Notes: generated from the sequence alone by a model not told the origin. A stretch of 64,000 nt of DNA from Lactococcus carnosus (GCF_006770265.1 NZ_CP017194.1:1054001-1118000); one strand, 5' to 3'; shown: positions 9,503-18,502, numbered from the stretch's first letter. Numbers and translations: made by a program.

Positions 9503-10573
9503 TTATAGCTTATCTAAGGCATTTTTTTGTTCATCGTTTACGATATGGGTATAAAGATCAGTTACCTGAGTAGAAGCATGTCCAAGTTGATTACTAACTA
9601 AAACTTGAGAGTTTGTCTCTGCATAGAGACGTGTCGCTAAAGTATGTCTCAGTTTATGTGGCGTTACGCGAACTTTAAAAACTTTAGAATATTTCCCAAC
9701 TATTTTCTCAATACTTGAGTTATCAATTCGATTGGCTTTAGCCTTATAAATAGTTAAAAATAAGGCTTTTTCTTGCTGTATAGGGCAATATCTACTATTT
9801 CGAATAGCCAAATAATTCCCTAAATACGGTTTTGCAAATCCAGCAATGTTTACTGAGTCTTGTTTGCCGCCTTTGCGCATCACCTCAACAACAAACGTAT
9901 TCATATTCAAGTCATCGAGGTCAATGTTAACTGTCTCGGATAAGCGAATACCTGAGGCTAAAATAAGGGCAATAATAGCTAAATCGCGCTCTTTGTTCTT
10001 GAAAAATGATGATTTTGCTCTGTTAGATAAGGCTTTTTCGTATTCTGTTTCGATAAAGTCTAGAAAGCCTTGGGTTTCATTACCTAAAAACAGTTTATTT
10101 TTGATATGTTCAGCTCTAGATGCTAATGTTTCTTTTTTCTTTTGTGTGCTGACCTTTTTCATGACATTTCGATAGAAGTAGGGCTCACCATTTTCATCTT
10201 CAACCTCTTCTGTCAAATATTTATAGAGACTTGAGAGTGCAGACAAAGTACGATTAATCGTACTTTGTGACACACCATACTTTGTCGTCGTCGCATTCAG
10301 TCTTGGTCGCTCACGTAGATATAAGATATATGTTTCTAAGTCTGATTTAGTCAAGTTTTCTAATGTTTTAAGTGAGATAGCTTGCATATTGCTTACTTGC
10401 GTAATATCTGCAGCCATCATCCAAGTAAAAAAACGATGATACTCTTTTAGATATTCATATAGGGTTGTCAGCGCATAGGGGACAGCAGACTTAGATCTAT
10501 AGTATTCTAAAACAAAGCTTGGCATCATAGCTTTCAAGTTTTCGATATTATCAATTAAACGTTCTCTCTTCAT
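9503..10573 (-). CDS. xerS: Tyrosine recombinase XerS
   Basis: Single recombinase that resolves chromosome dimers in streptococci and lactococci, acting at dif_SL with FtsK instead of a XerC/XerD pair. It is 356 residues, the usual XerS length. The catalytic set is complete: Arg210 (ASGIRLSE), His306 and Arg309 ([14 protein letters not shown]), His332 (QLGHAST) and the nucleophile Tyr341 (TDLYTHI). The N-terminal SAM-like DNA-binding domain spans about residues 15-125. The start lies 30 bp from the dif site, the arrangement known for this family. The gene is monocistronic and ends at a strong hairpin shared with the convergent ATPase gene. Confidence 0.96.
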   Translation of the reverse strand: MKRERLIDNIENLKAMMPSFVLEYYRSKSAVPYALTTLYEYLKEYHRFFTWMMAADITQVSNMQAISLKTLENLTKSDLETYILYLRERPRLNATTTKYGVSQSTINRTLSALSSLYKYLTEEVEDENGEPYFYRNVMKKVSTQKKKETLASRAEHIKNKLFLGNETQGFLDFIETEYEKALSNRAKSSFFKNKERDLAIIALILASGIRLSETVNIDLDDLNMNTFVVEVMRKGGKQDSVNIAGFAKPYLGNYLAIRNSRYCPIQQEKALFLTIYKAKANRIDNSSIEKIVGKYSKVFKVRVTPHKLRHTLATRLYAETNSQVLVSNQLGHASTQVTDLYTHIVNDEQKNALDKL

Positions 10574-10602
10574 AGTAATAGTATACGCTAGATGTTAATT
10601 TT

Positions 10603-10633
10603 TGTCAAGAAAATTATAGTTTTTCGGAAAGAT
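10603..10633. other. dif_SL chromosome dimer resolution site
   Basis: 31 bp next to xerS matching the lactococcal/streptococcal dif_SL as I remember it. On the minus strand it starts ATCTTTCCGAAAAAC and ends TATAATTTTCTTGACA. The near-dyad arms (AGAAAATTATAGTTTTTC) surround an AT-rich centre where XerS would cleave. The prevailing gene orientation flips here, plus to the left and minus to the right, as expected at the terminus. Confidence 0.9.
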
Positions 10634-10896
10634 AATAGATGTAATTAATAGTTGCTTCATAAACAACTAAATGAGTACCTTAAACTAATAACCTATTGCG
10701 AAACTATAGGTTTAATTGTATACTTGATTAAGGACACTGTATTGTTATTTTAAAAGATAATTAATTGTAAAGATTAGTGAGCTAGATAATCTTTGTCCAG
10801 ATCAGCTGTTATGTTACTTGCAATCCCACTGCAATTTATAGGAAATTTTATATTAAAAATCGATATTTTTAATAACAAAAATTATATAAGGAAACA
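10634..10896. other. AT-rich intergenic region between dif and the acyltransferase gene
   Basis: About 260 bases with no credible ORF. It is AT-rich, with poly-A/T stretches just before the acyltransferase ATG (RBS AAGGAAAC, 10887-10893). I see no recognisable repeat or RNA gene. Confidence 0.5.
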
Positions 10897-11916
10897 ATGA
10901 AAAATACAAGAGAAAATAATTTCAATATTATTAGATTATCAGCTGCGTTATTGGTTATTTATGTACATTCTTTTTCAATTTTCAACACGACTAAAAAAGA
11001 ACCAATTGTATCTTTTTTACACTTGGGATTCGGTCTGGGAGAATTTGCTGTTACTGTGTTCTTCATTATATCAGGCTATTTAATTACAGCAAGCTATATT
11101 AAGAGTGAAACTAACTTTCAATATTTTAAAGCTCGAGTTTTAAGAATTTATCCAGGTTTGATTGTTGTAATGCTCTTGACCGCCTTTTTAGTAGGACCTT
11201 TTTTAACAAGATTAGATATTAAGTCTTACTTTCAAAGTATAGAGGTATATCTTTACCCAATAAAAGGCATACCACTTTTTACGGCAACAAGTTTTTTACC
11301 TGGATTATTTACAGAAAATCATTATCCAAATGCTGTTAATGGGAGTCTTTGGACACTTTTTTGGGAGTTCTTATGCTATATTGGTGTTGCAGTTCTGGGT
11401 AATTTAAAGATATTGAATAAATTAACTGTGCAGTTAATGATGGCGTGTGTCATCGTTACATCTGTTATACTCAGTTTTTTTTCAAAAGATCAATTTATTA
11501 TGCATAGTTTAGTGATTGTTTTACCACTGTTTCTTGCTTTCTTTACTGGTATGCTATTTTATTTTATCAAGTCAAATATCAAATTTGAAATAAAGTGGAC
11601 CTGTATAGTATTGATAAGTTTTATCATATTGTCTAACGAAAACCTGTCTTTCACAAATTTATATCTGTTACCATTGGCATACCTCGTATTTGCCTTATCT
11701 TATTCTAAACACATTAGGTTTTATCACTTTGGCAGTAAGTATGATATTTCCTATGGCACATACATTTACGCTTTTTTGATTCAACAAATCCTCTATCAGG
11801 TAACAGAAGGGTCTCTGCCGTTCTTTGTTAATGTGACACTATCTATTGTCATTACAATTCCTTTTGCATTTTTATCTTATGTATTAATTGAGAAACCGAT
11901 TATGAAATTCAAGTAA
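10897..11916 (+). CDS. Membrane acyltransferase (acyltransferase 3 family, OafA-like)
   Basis: Polytopic membrane protein of 339 residues with about ten helices that would acylate a surface glycan, lipid or glycopeptide. The family motif R-X10-H is present: Arg13 and His24 in IIRLSAALLVIYVH. The conserved LRIYPGL stretch (about residues 86-92) and the NGSLWTLFWEF loop are also present. It is 339 residues long, so the C-terminal SGNH domain of the longest members is absent. The acceptor is unknown. It is visibly more AT-rich than its neighbours and sits alone beside dif, on the plus strand in a minus-strand region, which suggests it was acquired. Confidence 0.88.
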   Translation: MKNTRENNFNIIRLSAALLVIYVHSFSIFNTTKKEPIVSFLHLGFGLGEFAVTVFFIISGYLITASYIKSETNFQYFKARVLRIYPGLIVVMLLTAFLVGPFLTRLDIKSYFQSIEVYLYPIKGIPLFTATSFLPGLFTENHYPNAVNGSLWTLFWEFLCYIGVAVLGNLKILNKLTVQLMMACVIVTSVILSFFSKDQFIMHSLVIVLPLFLAFFTGMLFYFIKSNIKFEIKWTCIVLISFIILSNENLSFTNLYLLPLAYLVFALSYSKHIRFYHFGSKYDISYGTYIYAFLIQQILYQVTEGSLPFFVNVTLSIVITIPFAFLSYVLIEKPIMKFK

Positions 11917-11980
11917 GCCTAAATTGATCATTTTTCCTGTTGTAGCATCAGTAAAGTGCACAACAAAATAGTTACTATAA

Positions 11981-12024
11981 CAAAAAACTAACAGTACATC
12001 ATCTTCTGTGCTGTTAGTTTTTTG
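11981..12024. terminator. Terminator between the acyltransferase gene and brnQ
   Basis: Stem CAAAAAACTAACAG / CTGTTAGTTTTTTG, extended by further pairing inward. It has A and T tracts on both sides, so it can act in both directions for these convergent genes. Confidence 0.88.
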
Positions 12025-12034
12025 GTTGTTGTTA

Positions 12035-13399
12035 TTATTTTAATGCTGTTGAGGGTTTGATTTTATTGGCTAGGAATTCCCAAATAAGGCCGATGATAAA
12101 GCCAATCAAAGCTGGTACTAACCACCCCATCCCAATAGAGAATAAAGGAATAAAGGCCTTAGCGAAATCAACCATAGAAATGATGATGTTCTGTGCATGA
12201 TCAGGGAATGGTATGGCATTCAACCCGTCAAATAAGGCTGCAATAGCCGTAAATACAGTCGTAACGCGATAAACCCGACTTGCATGCTTAAATAATGGAC
12301 TAAATAGAGATAACAAGATTAATGTGATCGCTAAAGGATAGATAAACATTAAGACTGGTACGGAAAGACTGATTAAGTTTGTTAGACCAACATTTGCAAA
12401 TAAACAAGGTAGGACACTGACTGTGATAGCAAAGAAACCATAAGAGCGTTTAGGAAATAATTCAACGAAGGTTTCTGAGAAAGCTGTTATCAGCCCTACT
12501 GCTGTTTTTAAACAAGCGATCACGATGATTAAGGCAAGAATGATCATACCAAACGTCCCTAGGTAGTAATGGGCAATTTGTGCTAAGGCAATGCCACCAT
12601 TTTCACTAACTTTGAATTTGGCAACACTCATGGCACCCAGATAAGATAGGCAAGTATAGATGATCCCCATTAACAAGACGCTGATCACACCTGACTTGAT
12701 TGTATCAATGGCAATCGTTTTAGGATTGGTGACGCCACGTTGTTTAATTGTCGTTACAATAATAATGCCGAATGCTAATGCTGCAAGTGCATCCAAGGTG
12801 TTATAGCCTTGCGTAAATCCTGTAACAAATGGTGAAGCTTGAAAAGCTTGTCCAACTGCTGCATCTGTACTAGATCCCATTGGTCGAATAAAGGCAATAA
12901 TTAATAAAAAGCCAAGTAGGATTAAGAATATTGGATTCAAAAATTTTCCGATATAGTCTAGTATCTTTGAAGGTTTTTTGGCAAACCACCAGGCACTAAA
13001 GAAAAATAGTACGCAGAATACTGCCAGGGCTGGTTTCTGTACATCTGCTGATAGCACTGATGAAAAACCGATTTCAAAGGAGGTTGTTGCAAGACGAGGC
13101 AAAGCAAATAATGGGCCGATGACTAAATATAATAAGATAGTGAAGACATAGGCATAAGCACGATGAATTCGGGATGCCATCTCAAAGACACCCGATGTTC
13201 TGGATAAACCAACTGCAATAATCCCTAAGAAAGGTAAGCCAATGCCAGTAATTAAGAAGCCAATATTGGCTTGAAAAATTGCCGATCCCGCTTCTTGTCC
13301 CATATGAAGTGGAAAAATTAAATTTCCAGCACCAAAAAACAGCCCAAATAACATCGATGCAATCAGTAGATAATCACTAATCTTTAGCTTTTTTTCCAT
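12035..13399 (-). CDS. brnQ: Branched-chain amino acid:cation symporter BrnQ
   Basis: Membrane carrier of 454 residues in the LIVCS family that imports leucine, isoleucine and valine with a cation. The N-terminal signature is clear ([28 protein letters not shown]), and about twelve membrane segments follow. It is monocistronic: a promoter precedes it (TTGAGT, 17 bp, TATAAA on the minus strand) and a bidirectional hairpin ends it. No CodY box of good quality lies upstream, unlike ilvE. It lies directly downstream of the rplL terminator, without a shared transcript. Family assignment is firm; preference among the three amino acids is not visible. Confidence 0.95.
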   Translation of the reverse strand: MEKKLKISDYLLIASMLFGLFFGAGNLIFPLHMGQEAGSAIFQANIGFLITGIGLPFLGIIAVGLSRTSGVFEMASRIHRAYAYVFTILLYLVIGPLFALPRLATTSFEIGFSSVLSADVQKPALAVFCVLFFFSAWWFAKKPSKILDYIGKFLNPIFLILLGFLLIIAFIRPMGSSTDAAVGQAFQASPFVTGFTQGYNTLDALAALAFGIIIVTTIKQRGVTNPKTIAIDTIKSGVISVLLMGIIYTCLSYLGAMSVAKFKVSENGGIALAQIAHYYLGTFGMIILALIIVIACLKTAVGLITAFSETFVELFPKRSYGFFAITVSVLPCLFANVGLTNLISLSVPVLMFIYPLAITLILLSLFSPLFKHASRVYRVTTVFTAIAALFDGLNAIPFPDHAQNIIISMVDFAKAFIPLFSIGMGWLVPALIGFIIGLIWEFLANKIKPSTALK

Positions 13400-13432
13400 A
13401 AATCCTCTTCTGTATTTAAATTATGACGACCT

Positions 13433-13461
13433 TTTATAGGATCAACAATAGCTTTACTCAA
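13433..13461 (-). promoter_or_regulatory. brnQ promoter
   Basis: Minus-strand -35 TTGAGT (13456-13461) and -10 TATAAA (13433-13438), spacer 17 bp, about 35 nt before the brnQ start. Confidence 0.7.
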
Positions 13462-13483
13462 AAAGTGTCATAATCTTTTCTAT

Positions 13484-13518
13484 AAAAAAACAAGGCACGA
13501 AGTTTGCTCGTACCCTGT
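13484..13518 (-). terminator. Terminator of the rplJ-rplL operon
   Basis: An 11-bp stem with two wobble pairs (ACAGGGTACGA / TCGTGCCTTGT on the minus strand) followed by seven T residues, 31 nt after the rplL stop. Confidence 0.88.
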
Positions 13519-13549
13519 CTTTAAGATGCTTATTAATATAATCGAAAGA

Positions 13550-13912
13550 TTATTTAAGACCAGCAGAACCACCAGCAGCGCCGATAGCTTCAACGATAGC
13601 TTCAGCATCAGCTTTTGAAAGACCTTCTTTGATAACAACTGGAGCGCTGTCAACAAGATCTTTAGCTTCTTTAAGTCCAAGACCAGTAGCTTCGCGAACT
13701 GCTTTGATAGTCGCAACTTTTTTGTCGCCAGCTGCTGTCAACTCAACGTCAAATTCAGTTTGCTCTTCAGCTGCTGCTGCAGGGCCTGCTGCTGCTACTG
13801 GAGCTGCTGCAGATACGTCAAATTTTTCTTCGATTGCTTTTACAAGCTCAGAAAGTTCAAGAATAGTTGCTGTTTCAAGTTCAGCAACGATGTTTTCAAT
13901 GTTCAATGCCAT
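13550..13912 (-). CDS. rplL: 50S ribosomal protein L7/L12
   Basis: Stalk protein of the large subunit, which recruits translation GTPases. It has 120 residues, the normal length. The N-terminal dimerisation domain (about 1-33) is followed by the alanine-rich hinge ([15 protein letters not shown]) and the C-terminal domain with [27 protein letters not shown]. It is second in the rplJ-rplL operon, 86 nt after rplJ, with an AAGGAG RBS. Its expression is expected to be controlled with rplJ through the L10 leader. Strong codon bias towards GCT/GTT/GAA codons fits a highly expressed gene. Confidence 0.98.
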   Translation of the reverse strand: MALNIENIVAELETATILELSELVKAIEEKFDVSAAAPVAAAGPAAAAEEQTEFDVELTAAGDKKVATIKAVREATGLGLKEAKDLVDSAPVVIKEGLSKADAEAIVEAIGAAGGSAGLK

Positions 13913-13998
13913 TGTTGGAATCTCCTTAGAATTTTTAATTTAGTGTGCAAGTGTTAAGCGACTTGCTCGCCTTTGGTATAGAAATAGCCAGGTAAACC

Positions 13999-14499
13999 TT
14001 AAGCTGCTTCTTCTGCTTTGTCGGCAACTGCTTTGACAGCGTATGCGACATTGCGAACTGGTGCTTGAAGTACTGAAAGGAGCATAGAAAGCAATCCTTC
14101 GCGGCTTGGAAGTGATGCGATAGCAGCAATTTCTTCTTTAGAAGATACTTTGCCTTCGATAACGCCAGCCTTAACTTCGAGTTTGTCAGCAGTTTTAGCA
14201 AAATCTGATAAGATTTTTGCTGGTGCAATTGCATCTTCATTTGAAAAGGCGATAGCAGATGGTCCTACGAATTGATCCGTAAGGTCTGCATAACCAGCTT
14301 TTTCAGCAGCACGACGCAAGATTGAGTTTTTGATGACTTTGAATTCAACACCTGCTTCACGTAATTGTTTACGTAATTCAGTGTCTTGTCCAACTGTAAG
14401 TCCACGAGAATCTGCAACGACGATACCAGAAGCATCTGCAAATTTTTGGGCAACAACGTCAACTAACTCAGCTTTTTTAGCGATTGTAGCTTCACTCAT
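13999..14499 (-). CDS. rplJ: 50S ribosomal protein L10
   Basis: Base of the ribosomal stalk, binding 23S rRNA and several L7/L12 dimers. It has 166 residues from [19 protein letters not shown], the family's usual length. An in-frame extension upstream to 14580 would read through the leader RNA and is not real. The RBS GAGGAGG lies 11 nt ahead of the chosen ATG. Conserved stretches include [23 protein letters not shown] and [13 protein letters not shown]. The C-terminal helix that binds L7/L12 follows. It heads the rplJ-rplL operon. The L10-L12 complex is known to bind the leader and reduce its own synthesis. Confidence 0.98.
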   Translation of the reverse strand: MSEATIAKKAELVDVVAQKFADASGIVVADSRGLTVGQDTELRKQLREAGVEFKVIKNSILRRAAEKAGYADLTDQFVGPSAIAFSNEDAIAPAKILSDFAKTADKLEVKAGVIEGKVSSKEEIAAIASLPSREGLLSMLLSVLQAPVRNVAYAVKAVADKAEEAA

Positions 14500-14662
14500 T
14501 GTTTGTTTTTCCTCCTCTATTATTTGATGGCGTAAAAAAACTCCACGCCAACCATAGACATAGAGAGTACAAAAATTCATTATTAACTAATAAATAAATG
14601 TCCTCGGTTGGAATTATGACTTGCGTCACCAACTGTCTTCGGTCACGTTGTTTTACAACAAC
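14500..14662 (-). ncRNA. Ribosomal protein L10 leader (autoregulatory mRNA element)
   Basis: On the minus strand the 5' UTR carries the conserved L10-leader core: GACCGAAGACAGTTGGTGA then CCAACCGAGGACA, forming the L10-L12 binding stem. A later hairpin (GGCGTGGAG-T7-ACGCC) ahead of the rplJ RBS could act as the attenuating stem. Confidence 0.87.
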
Positions 14663-14668
14663 TATTTA

Positions 14669-14697
14669 ATTATAGCAGAGTTTTCTTAGTATAGCAA
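14669..14697 (-). promoter_or_regulatory. rplJ-rplL promoter
   Basis: Minus strand -35 TTGCTA (14692-14697), 17 bp, -10 TATAAT (14669-14674). It lies just ahead of the L10 leader. Confidence 0.87.
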
Positions 14698-14713
14698 GGG
14701 GGTTAAGCTATTT

Positions 14714-15295
14714 TTATTTTTTTTTGGTTAATCTATCTAAAATTGATTTTAGTGCCACAAAGATAATGGCAAAGCTGATCGCAAATATCACACCTTGAAT
14801 CAAGTTAAAGGGTAAGACAATCGCGAGCAGATAATGCCAAGTGCCAAATATTTGATTAATATCAAAATGGGCAAATTTAGCATATAAGGGAACAGCGTAG
14901 ACAAAATTTACGAACATCATCGCGACTGTCATGGTAGCTGTTGCAAGGATACTGCCAGCAACATAGGTCTTAGTAGATGCGTTTCTTTTGAAAAAAAGTG
15001 CAAAAACCATAACAAATGAACCGACAGCCACTATATTAAGTGGCAAGCCAACCCAAGTATTAACGCCCTCGTTATTCAGTAATAACTTTAAAAGTGAGCG
15101 GATGACAAGAATCGTCAATGCAGCAGGTAAATCAAATAGATATAAGCCTACTAAAATAGGTAAAATTGAAAATTCAATCTTTAAAAAATCAGCCCCCGGT
15201 AATAATGGAAATTGTGGGAAGATCATCAAGATGAATGAAATAGCCGCGAGCATAGCAATTAATACTAGCTTACGTGTGCGAAGTGAGTTTGTCAT
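14714..15295 (-). CDS. ribU: Riboflavin ECF transporter S component RibU
   Basis: Membrane substrate-capture subunit (193 residues, six helices) that binds riboflavin and works with the shared EcfA-EcfA'-EcfT energising module encoded elsewhere. The sequence fits RibU: RTRKLVLIAMLAAISFILMI is the N-terminal helix that docks with EcfT, followed by FLKIEFSILPILVGLYLFDLPAAL and the motif RSLLKLLLNNEG. The RBS is AGGAGGTG. The gene is preceded by an FMN riboswitch in a leader of about 340 nt, so it is shut off when FMN is high. This ties substrate and function together with little doubt. It is monocistronic. Confidence 0.96.
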   Translation of the reverse strand: MTNSLRTRKLVLIAMLAAISFILMIFPQFPLLPGADFLKIEFSILPILVGLYLFDLPAALTILVIRSLLKLLLNNEGVNTWVGLPLNIVAVGSFVMVFALFFKRNASTKTYVAGSILATATMTVAMMFVNFVYAVPLYAKFAHFDINQIFGTWHYLLAIVLPFNLIQGVIFAISFAIIFVALKSILDRLTKKK

Positions 15296-15513
15296 TTGGG
15301 CACCTCCTAAATTTTATTTAGAAGACTTGAAAATATATAGGTATTGCTAAAAAAGAGTTTGTTACCTAATTTGCTCAGTTTAACCTGTTGATATCATCTA
15401 TATATACTCGAAAAACAAGTTGGTTAGGCTAAATCAGCCACGATTAAAAAATGAACTCAAGCTTAAAACTCTTGGTTTTTACCCTACCTATATGATGGTG
15501 CCTGATTTTCTTG

Positions 15514-15634
15514 TCTCCTCTTTATCCTGACTTTAACAGTTGGTATCGGAATTTCACCGATTCGGGCTCGAGATCTAACCTCAAGCTTCATGGACTTTAC
15601 CACCAGTGGGGACACGATCCCCGCCCTGAAGACT
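15514..15634 (-). ncRNA. FMN riboswitch (RFN element) controlling ribU
   Basis: The minus strand carries the RFN landmarks in order: CTTCAGGGCGGGG, TCCCCACTGGTGGTAA, GAGCCCGAATCGGTGAAATTC, CCAACTGTTAAAGTCAGGAT and a closing AGAGGAGACAAG. About 215 nt of expression platform separate it from ribU; a weak hairpin followed by CATTTTTT around 15447-15485 may be the terminator. Confidence 0.94.
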
Positions 15635-15639
15635 TCTTA

Positions 15640-15677
15640 ACTATATCAAAAGACTTGCATTTTTGCAAGTCTTTTGA
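15640..15677 (-). promoter_or_regulatory. ribU promoter embedded in a 14-bp perfect inverted repeat
   Basis: Minus strand -35 TTGCAA (15663-15668), 17 bp, -10 TATAGT (15640-15645). The -35 and spacer lie within a perfect hairpin TCAAAAGACTTGCA-TTTT-TGCAAGTCTTTTGA (15646-15677). The predicted start site is only a few bases before the riboswitch. The hairpin has no T run and so is not a good terminator for rluB. Confidence 0.7.
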
Positions 15678-15709
15678 CGGGTTAAATTCAAGAAGTTAAT
15701 TTGGTGTTT

Positions 15710-15733
15710 TTTACATAATATAAATTATGTAAA
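15710..15733. repeat. 24-bp dyad element, copy 2 (perfect)
   Basis: TTTACATAA-TATAAA-TTATGTAAA, directly after the rluB stop codon. It is not followed by a T run on either strand, so it is not a normal terminator. Same arms and same 6-bp spacer as the copies at 6274 and 17742. Confidence 0.75.
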
Positions 15734-15737
15734 GTTC

Positions 15738-16454
15738 TTACGATTTCGCACTATTGACAAGTTGACTGACTTCTTTTTTAGATAGTCTACGAAACTCGCC
15801 AGGTTGTAGGCCAGTCAAATCTAAGGTGCCATACTGAACACGTGAAAGTTTTAGCACAGGTAAGCCAACAGCTTCAAACATCTTTTTAACCTGATGGTTC
15901 CGTCCTTCATGGATCGTCAGTTGTACAACTGATTTTTTAGTTGAGACATCTTGCTTAATAATATGGTAGATAGCAGGTTTTGTTTTTCTACCATCTATTT
16001 TAACACCTTGCGTTAATGGCCGAAGATTTTCTTTGTTGGCTTGTCCTTCAACTTTTGCTATATAGACTTTTTCGATTTGGTGACTTGGGTGAGTCATCAA
16101 ATTTGAAAAGTCACCATCATTTGTTAGGAGTAATAGCCCACTTGTATCCCAATCCAGTCTGCCGACGGGATAAATTCTCTCAGGAATATGACGGAAAAAG
16201 TCTAAAACTGTTTTACGATCTTTTTCATCAGAAACTGACGAAATAACCCCACGTGGTTTATTAAGGATATAATAAACGGGTTCTTCTTTATAGATCTGTG
16301 TTTGTTTCACTTCAACTGCATCACCTGACTTAACTTGGTAAGCTAAGTCAGTCATGATCTTACCATTAACTGTTACATCACCAGCTTTGATTAAGTCTTC
16401 TGCTTTTCGACGACTTGCAACGCCCGCTTGGGCTAAATATTTATTAATTCTCAT
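15738..16454 (-). CDS. rluB: 23S rRNA pseudouridine synthase RluB family
   Basis: Modifies a uridine in helix 89 of 23S rRNA. It has 238 residues. An N-terminal S4 RNA-binding domain ([22 protein letters not shown], about 1-60) is followed by the RsuA-type catalytic domain with [18 protein letters not shown]; the Asp in GRLD is the catalytic base. Near the C-terminus is the [21 protein letters not shown] motif. The start overlaps the scpB stop by 11 nt, so it is the last gene of the scpA-scpB-rluB run. After the stop there is a 24-bp dyad but no convincing terminator. The precise uridine is assumed from the family. Confidence 0.94.
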   Translation of the reverse strand: MRINKYLAQAGVASRRKAEDLIKAGDVTVNGKIMTDLAYQVKSGDAVEVKQTQIYKEEPVYYILNKPRGVISSVSDEKDRKTVLDFFRHIPERIYPVGRLDWDTSGLLLLTNDGDFSNLMTHPSHQIEKVYIAKVEGQANKENLRPLTQGVKIDGRKTKPAIYHIIKQDVSTKKSVVQLTIHEGRNHQVKKMFEAVGLPVLKLSRVQYGTLDLTGLQPGEFRRLSKKEVSQLVNSAKS

Positions 16455-17016
16455 TTGTCTTTAATTCCTTTTCGTTAAAGATATCAACATCGTCAATATC
16501 TATGAGTGATGCTTCGTTTACTTCCGGTAGTGCTTCAAGGCTGTTTATACCGATATAATCTAAGAAATGGTGCGTTGTTGCATAAAGATTAGGATTCCCT
16601 ATGACTTCCTTTTTACCAACAACTTCGATTAAATCAAAAGCTTGAAGTGTTGTCATGGTGCCTGATGAATTAACACCTCGAATTTTATCGACTTCCAATC
16701 GTGTTAAAGGCTGTTTATAAGCAATGATTGCGAGTACCTCTAAAGCTGCTTTTGACAAAGACTGGTTCATGGGTGTTTTGGCGTAGTGCTGTAATAACGG
16801 CCTAAATACAGCCTTAGTTGCAAGTCGATACTTTCCTGCGGTTTCGATAATTGTCAAAGCAGAGGCATTATCCAGCGTGTACTTTTTAGTCAGTTTCTCA
16901 ATCTGCTGGGTTACTGCAGTAGGGGTAATGTTTAAGAGGCCTGATAGATCTCTTAATGTTACACCTTCTTCGCCTGTAACAAATAGTAATACTTCAAGTT
17001 CAGCAGTTTTATTCAC
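16444..17016 (-). CDS. scpB: Segregation and condensation protein B
   Basis: Winged-helix kleisin-interacting subunit of the SMC condensin that organises and segregates the nucleoid. It has 190 residues, the usual length. Two winged helices are expected at about 1-80 and 85-160; the motif [31 protein letters not shown] is the most conserved stretch and is intact. The acidic C-terminal tail ([13 protein letters not shown]) is normal. The gene overlaps scpA by 8 nt and rluB by 11 nt, showing tight translational coupling. Proximity to the terminus has no obvious functional meaning, as smc is elsewhere. Confidence 0.95.
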   Translation of the reverse strand: MNKTAELEVLLFVTGEEGVTLRDLSGLLNITPTAVTQQIEKLTKKYTLDNASALTIIETAGKYRLATKAVFRPLLQHYAKTPMNQSLSKAALEVLAIIAYKQPLTRLEVDKIRGVNSSGTMTTLQAFDLIEVVGKKEVIGNPNLYATTHHFLDYIGINSLEALPEVNEASLIDIDDVDIFNEKELKTNEN

Positions 17017-17755
17017 TTATCATCTCCACTTCTGTTCTTGACAACATAATATCACCAAATGAATCGGTCTGCTCAAAAGTCAGTGTCTGATTTTTGATTA
17101 ACTCCAACATGGCCAGAAATACAGTGACCACTTCATCTAAAGAATGCGTAAGGTTAAAAAAATCTGAAAAGACATGGTGACTACTTATTTCAAAAATGGC
17201 TAGAATGTCCTTAATCTTGTCCTCAACTGAAAACTCATCCGAGTTTATCGTATTATGATGATCTTGAAATTCAGCCTTTTTACGTTGCATAAGTGCTGAA
17301 AAGGCAAAATATAAATCTAAGGCATTCTTATCAGCCAGTAATGCAATATCCTCAGCTAAAATTTCCGTTTTAGCTTTTGAATAAAATAGACTACGATCAC
17401 TATGTTTTGCTTCAAGACTTAGACTCAAGGCTTTATACTTACGATATTCATCAATTTGGCTTAAGATTTCTTGTTCTAGATCAAGTGTTTCTTCTTCAAA
17501 TGCTTCTGAAACAGTCGGCAATAGCCGTCTTGACTTGATTAAGACTAATTGACTAGCAATCACTAAGTATTCTGAAGCAAGGTCTAATGCTCTGTCCTTC
17601 ATCATATCTAGATAGCTGAGGTACTGTGTGATCACCTCAACTAAGGGGACTTCATAAATATCCACCTTGTATTGATTCACTAGATGTAGTAACAAATCTA
17701 GCGGGCCTTCAAAGTCTTGAATCTTTATGTTGATTTCTTTTTTTACATAACTCAT
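17009..17755 (-). CDS. scpA: Segregation and condensation protein A
   Basis: Kleisin subunit that bridges the SMC dimer heads. It has 248 residues. The N-terminal domain starts [19 protein letters not shown], the ScpA hallmark that binds the SMC neck. A charged middle region follows, then the C-terminal winged helix (about 175-240, ending [18 protein letters not shown]). No strong Shine-Dalgarno is present; AAGAGAG lies 11 nt ahead. The start codon and the bases on each side lie inside a perfect copy of the 24-bp dyad, which could hide or expose the start. It follows the XerD-like gene at a distance of 15 nt and overlaps scpB. Confidence 0.95.
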   Translation of the reverse strand: MSYVKKEINIKIQDFEGPLDLLLHLVNQYKVDIYEVPLVEVITQYLSYLDMMKDRALDLASEYLVIASQLVLIKSRRLLPTVSEAFEEETLDLEQEILSQIDEYRKYKALSLSLEAKHSDRSLFYSKAKTEILAEDIALLADKNALDLYFAFSALMQRKKAEFQDHHNTINSDEFSVEDKIKDILAIFEISSHHVFSDFFNLTHSLDEVVTVFLAMLELIKNQTLTFEQTDSFGDIMLSRTEVEMISE

Positions 17756-17765
17756 TTTATGTAAA
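17742..17765. repeat. 24-bp dyad element, copy 3 (perfect), across the scpA start
   Basis: TTTACATAA-CTCATT-TTATGTAAA. The scpA start codon (CAT on the plus strand, 17753-17755) lies in the 6-bp spacer, so the element spans the translation start. Arms and spacer length equal the copies at 6274 and 15710. Confidence 0.75.
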
Positions 17766-17770
17766 CTCTC

Positions 17771-18502
17771 TTATCTGTAATATTTATCAAGGGTTTGAAT
17801 TGACTTTAATCCTAAACTCTCTGCCAACTTGTAAATGGACATTTTCTCTGCAACGCGCTGTAAGATATACTGCTCTCTTAATGAAGCAGATGATAGAGAG
17901 GTTGTCTTTTTTAATTCATAATGCAAAAATTGGCGAGATTTTGTAAATAATTCATCCCCATTTTTTATAGGTCGTGCCAATCTTGAGAATCGCTCTCTGA
18001 TTGGTAATATCCGCTTGATACCGTTACCAGCTACTGTTAAAATTTTGAAGTCCCAGTTGAAATCTACCCATTTAAGCGTTTGAATTTCTGATGGTTTCAG
18101 ACCAAATTCTAATATGAGCAATACTAGTAAATCACCTGGTTTTTGAACCTGGTGATAATATGGTGTAATATCGATCAGTCTGCCTCTATATTCAGTGTGG
18201 CTTGTTTGCCTATGTACTAGAGGTGAAATTGATTCTAGCTCATAATATTGCGTGATATCACCACTTTGATAAAGGTACTTCAAAAATAAATTGATCGTCG
18301 ATACTTTACGATGCTGTGATGCGGGAGCTAGTGTTCTGAGTTCTAGCTGAAACAGGTTTAAAATAGTTTGTGTTAGCGGTTTGCCGTCAACAAACTTGAT
18401 AAAAGCACGTAAATCATAAAAGTATGCAAGCTTAGTATTTTCAGATAATTGTTGTCGCGTATTGATGAAGGCTTTAATCTTTTTTTCGTTCAATAATATC
18501 AT
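17771..18502 (-). CDS. XerD-like protein with a degenerate tyrosine-recombinase active site
   Basis: About 243 residues with a core-binding N-terminus (LSENTKLAYFYDLRAFIKFVDG) and a recombinase-like C-terminus. The active site is not intact. The first catalytic Arg region reads FGLKPSEIQTL (Lys where GLR is expected), the HxxR box is replaced by ASLREQYILQR, and a tyrosine remains only in the final DKYYR. Streptococci carry a similar XerD-like gene beside scpAB; its role is not known to me. XerS at 9503 is the active recombinase. I chose the ATG at 18502, which overlaps cbpB; an in-frame start at 18532 would add a hydrophobic stretch without support. It probably acts as a DNA-binding protein. 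Confidence 0.78.
   Translation of the reverse strand: MILLNEKKIKAFINTRQQLSENTKLAYFYDLRAFIKFVDGKPLTQTILNLFQLELRTLAPASQHRKVSTINLFLKYLYQSGDITQYYELESISPLVHRQTSHTEYRGRLIDITPYYHQVQKPGDLLVLLILEFGLKPSEIQTLKWVDFNWDFKILTVAGNGIKRILPIRERFSRLARPIKNGDELFTKSRQFLHYELKKTTSLSSASLREQYILQRVAEKMSIYKLAESLGLKSIQTLDKYYR

Noticed and set aside
10612-10634. CodY-like sequence upstream of xerS
   Set aside because: It is a partial match only and is fully explained by the dif_SL site.
13629-13957. Plus-strand open frames opposite rplL
   Set aside because: Ser/Ala- and Cys-rich translations are shadows of the biased rplL codons.
14500-14580. N-terminal extension of L10
   Set aside because: The extension reads leader RNA; L10 is 166 residues and has its own strong RBS.
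15511-15699. Short plus-strand open frame between ribU and rluB
   Set aside because: It is the complement of the FMN riboswitch and the ribU promoter hairpin.
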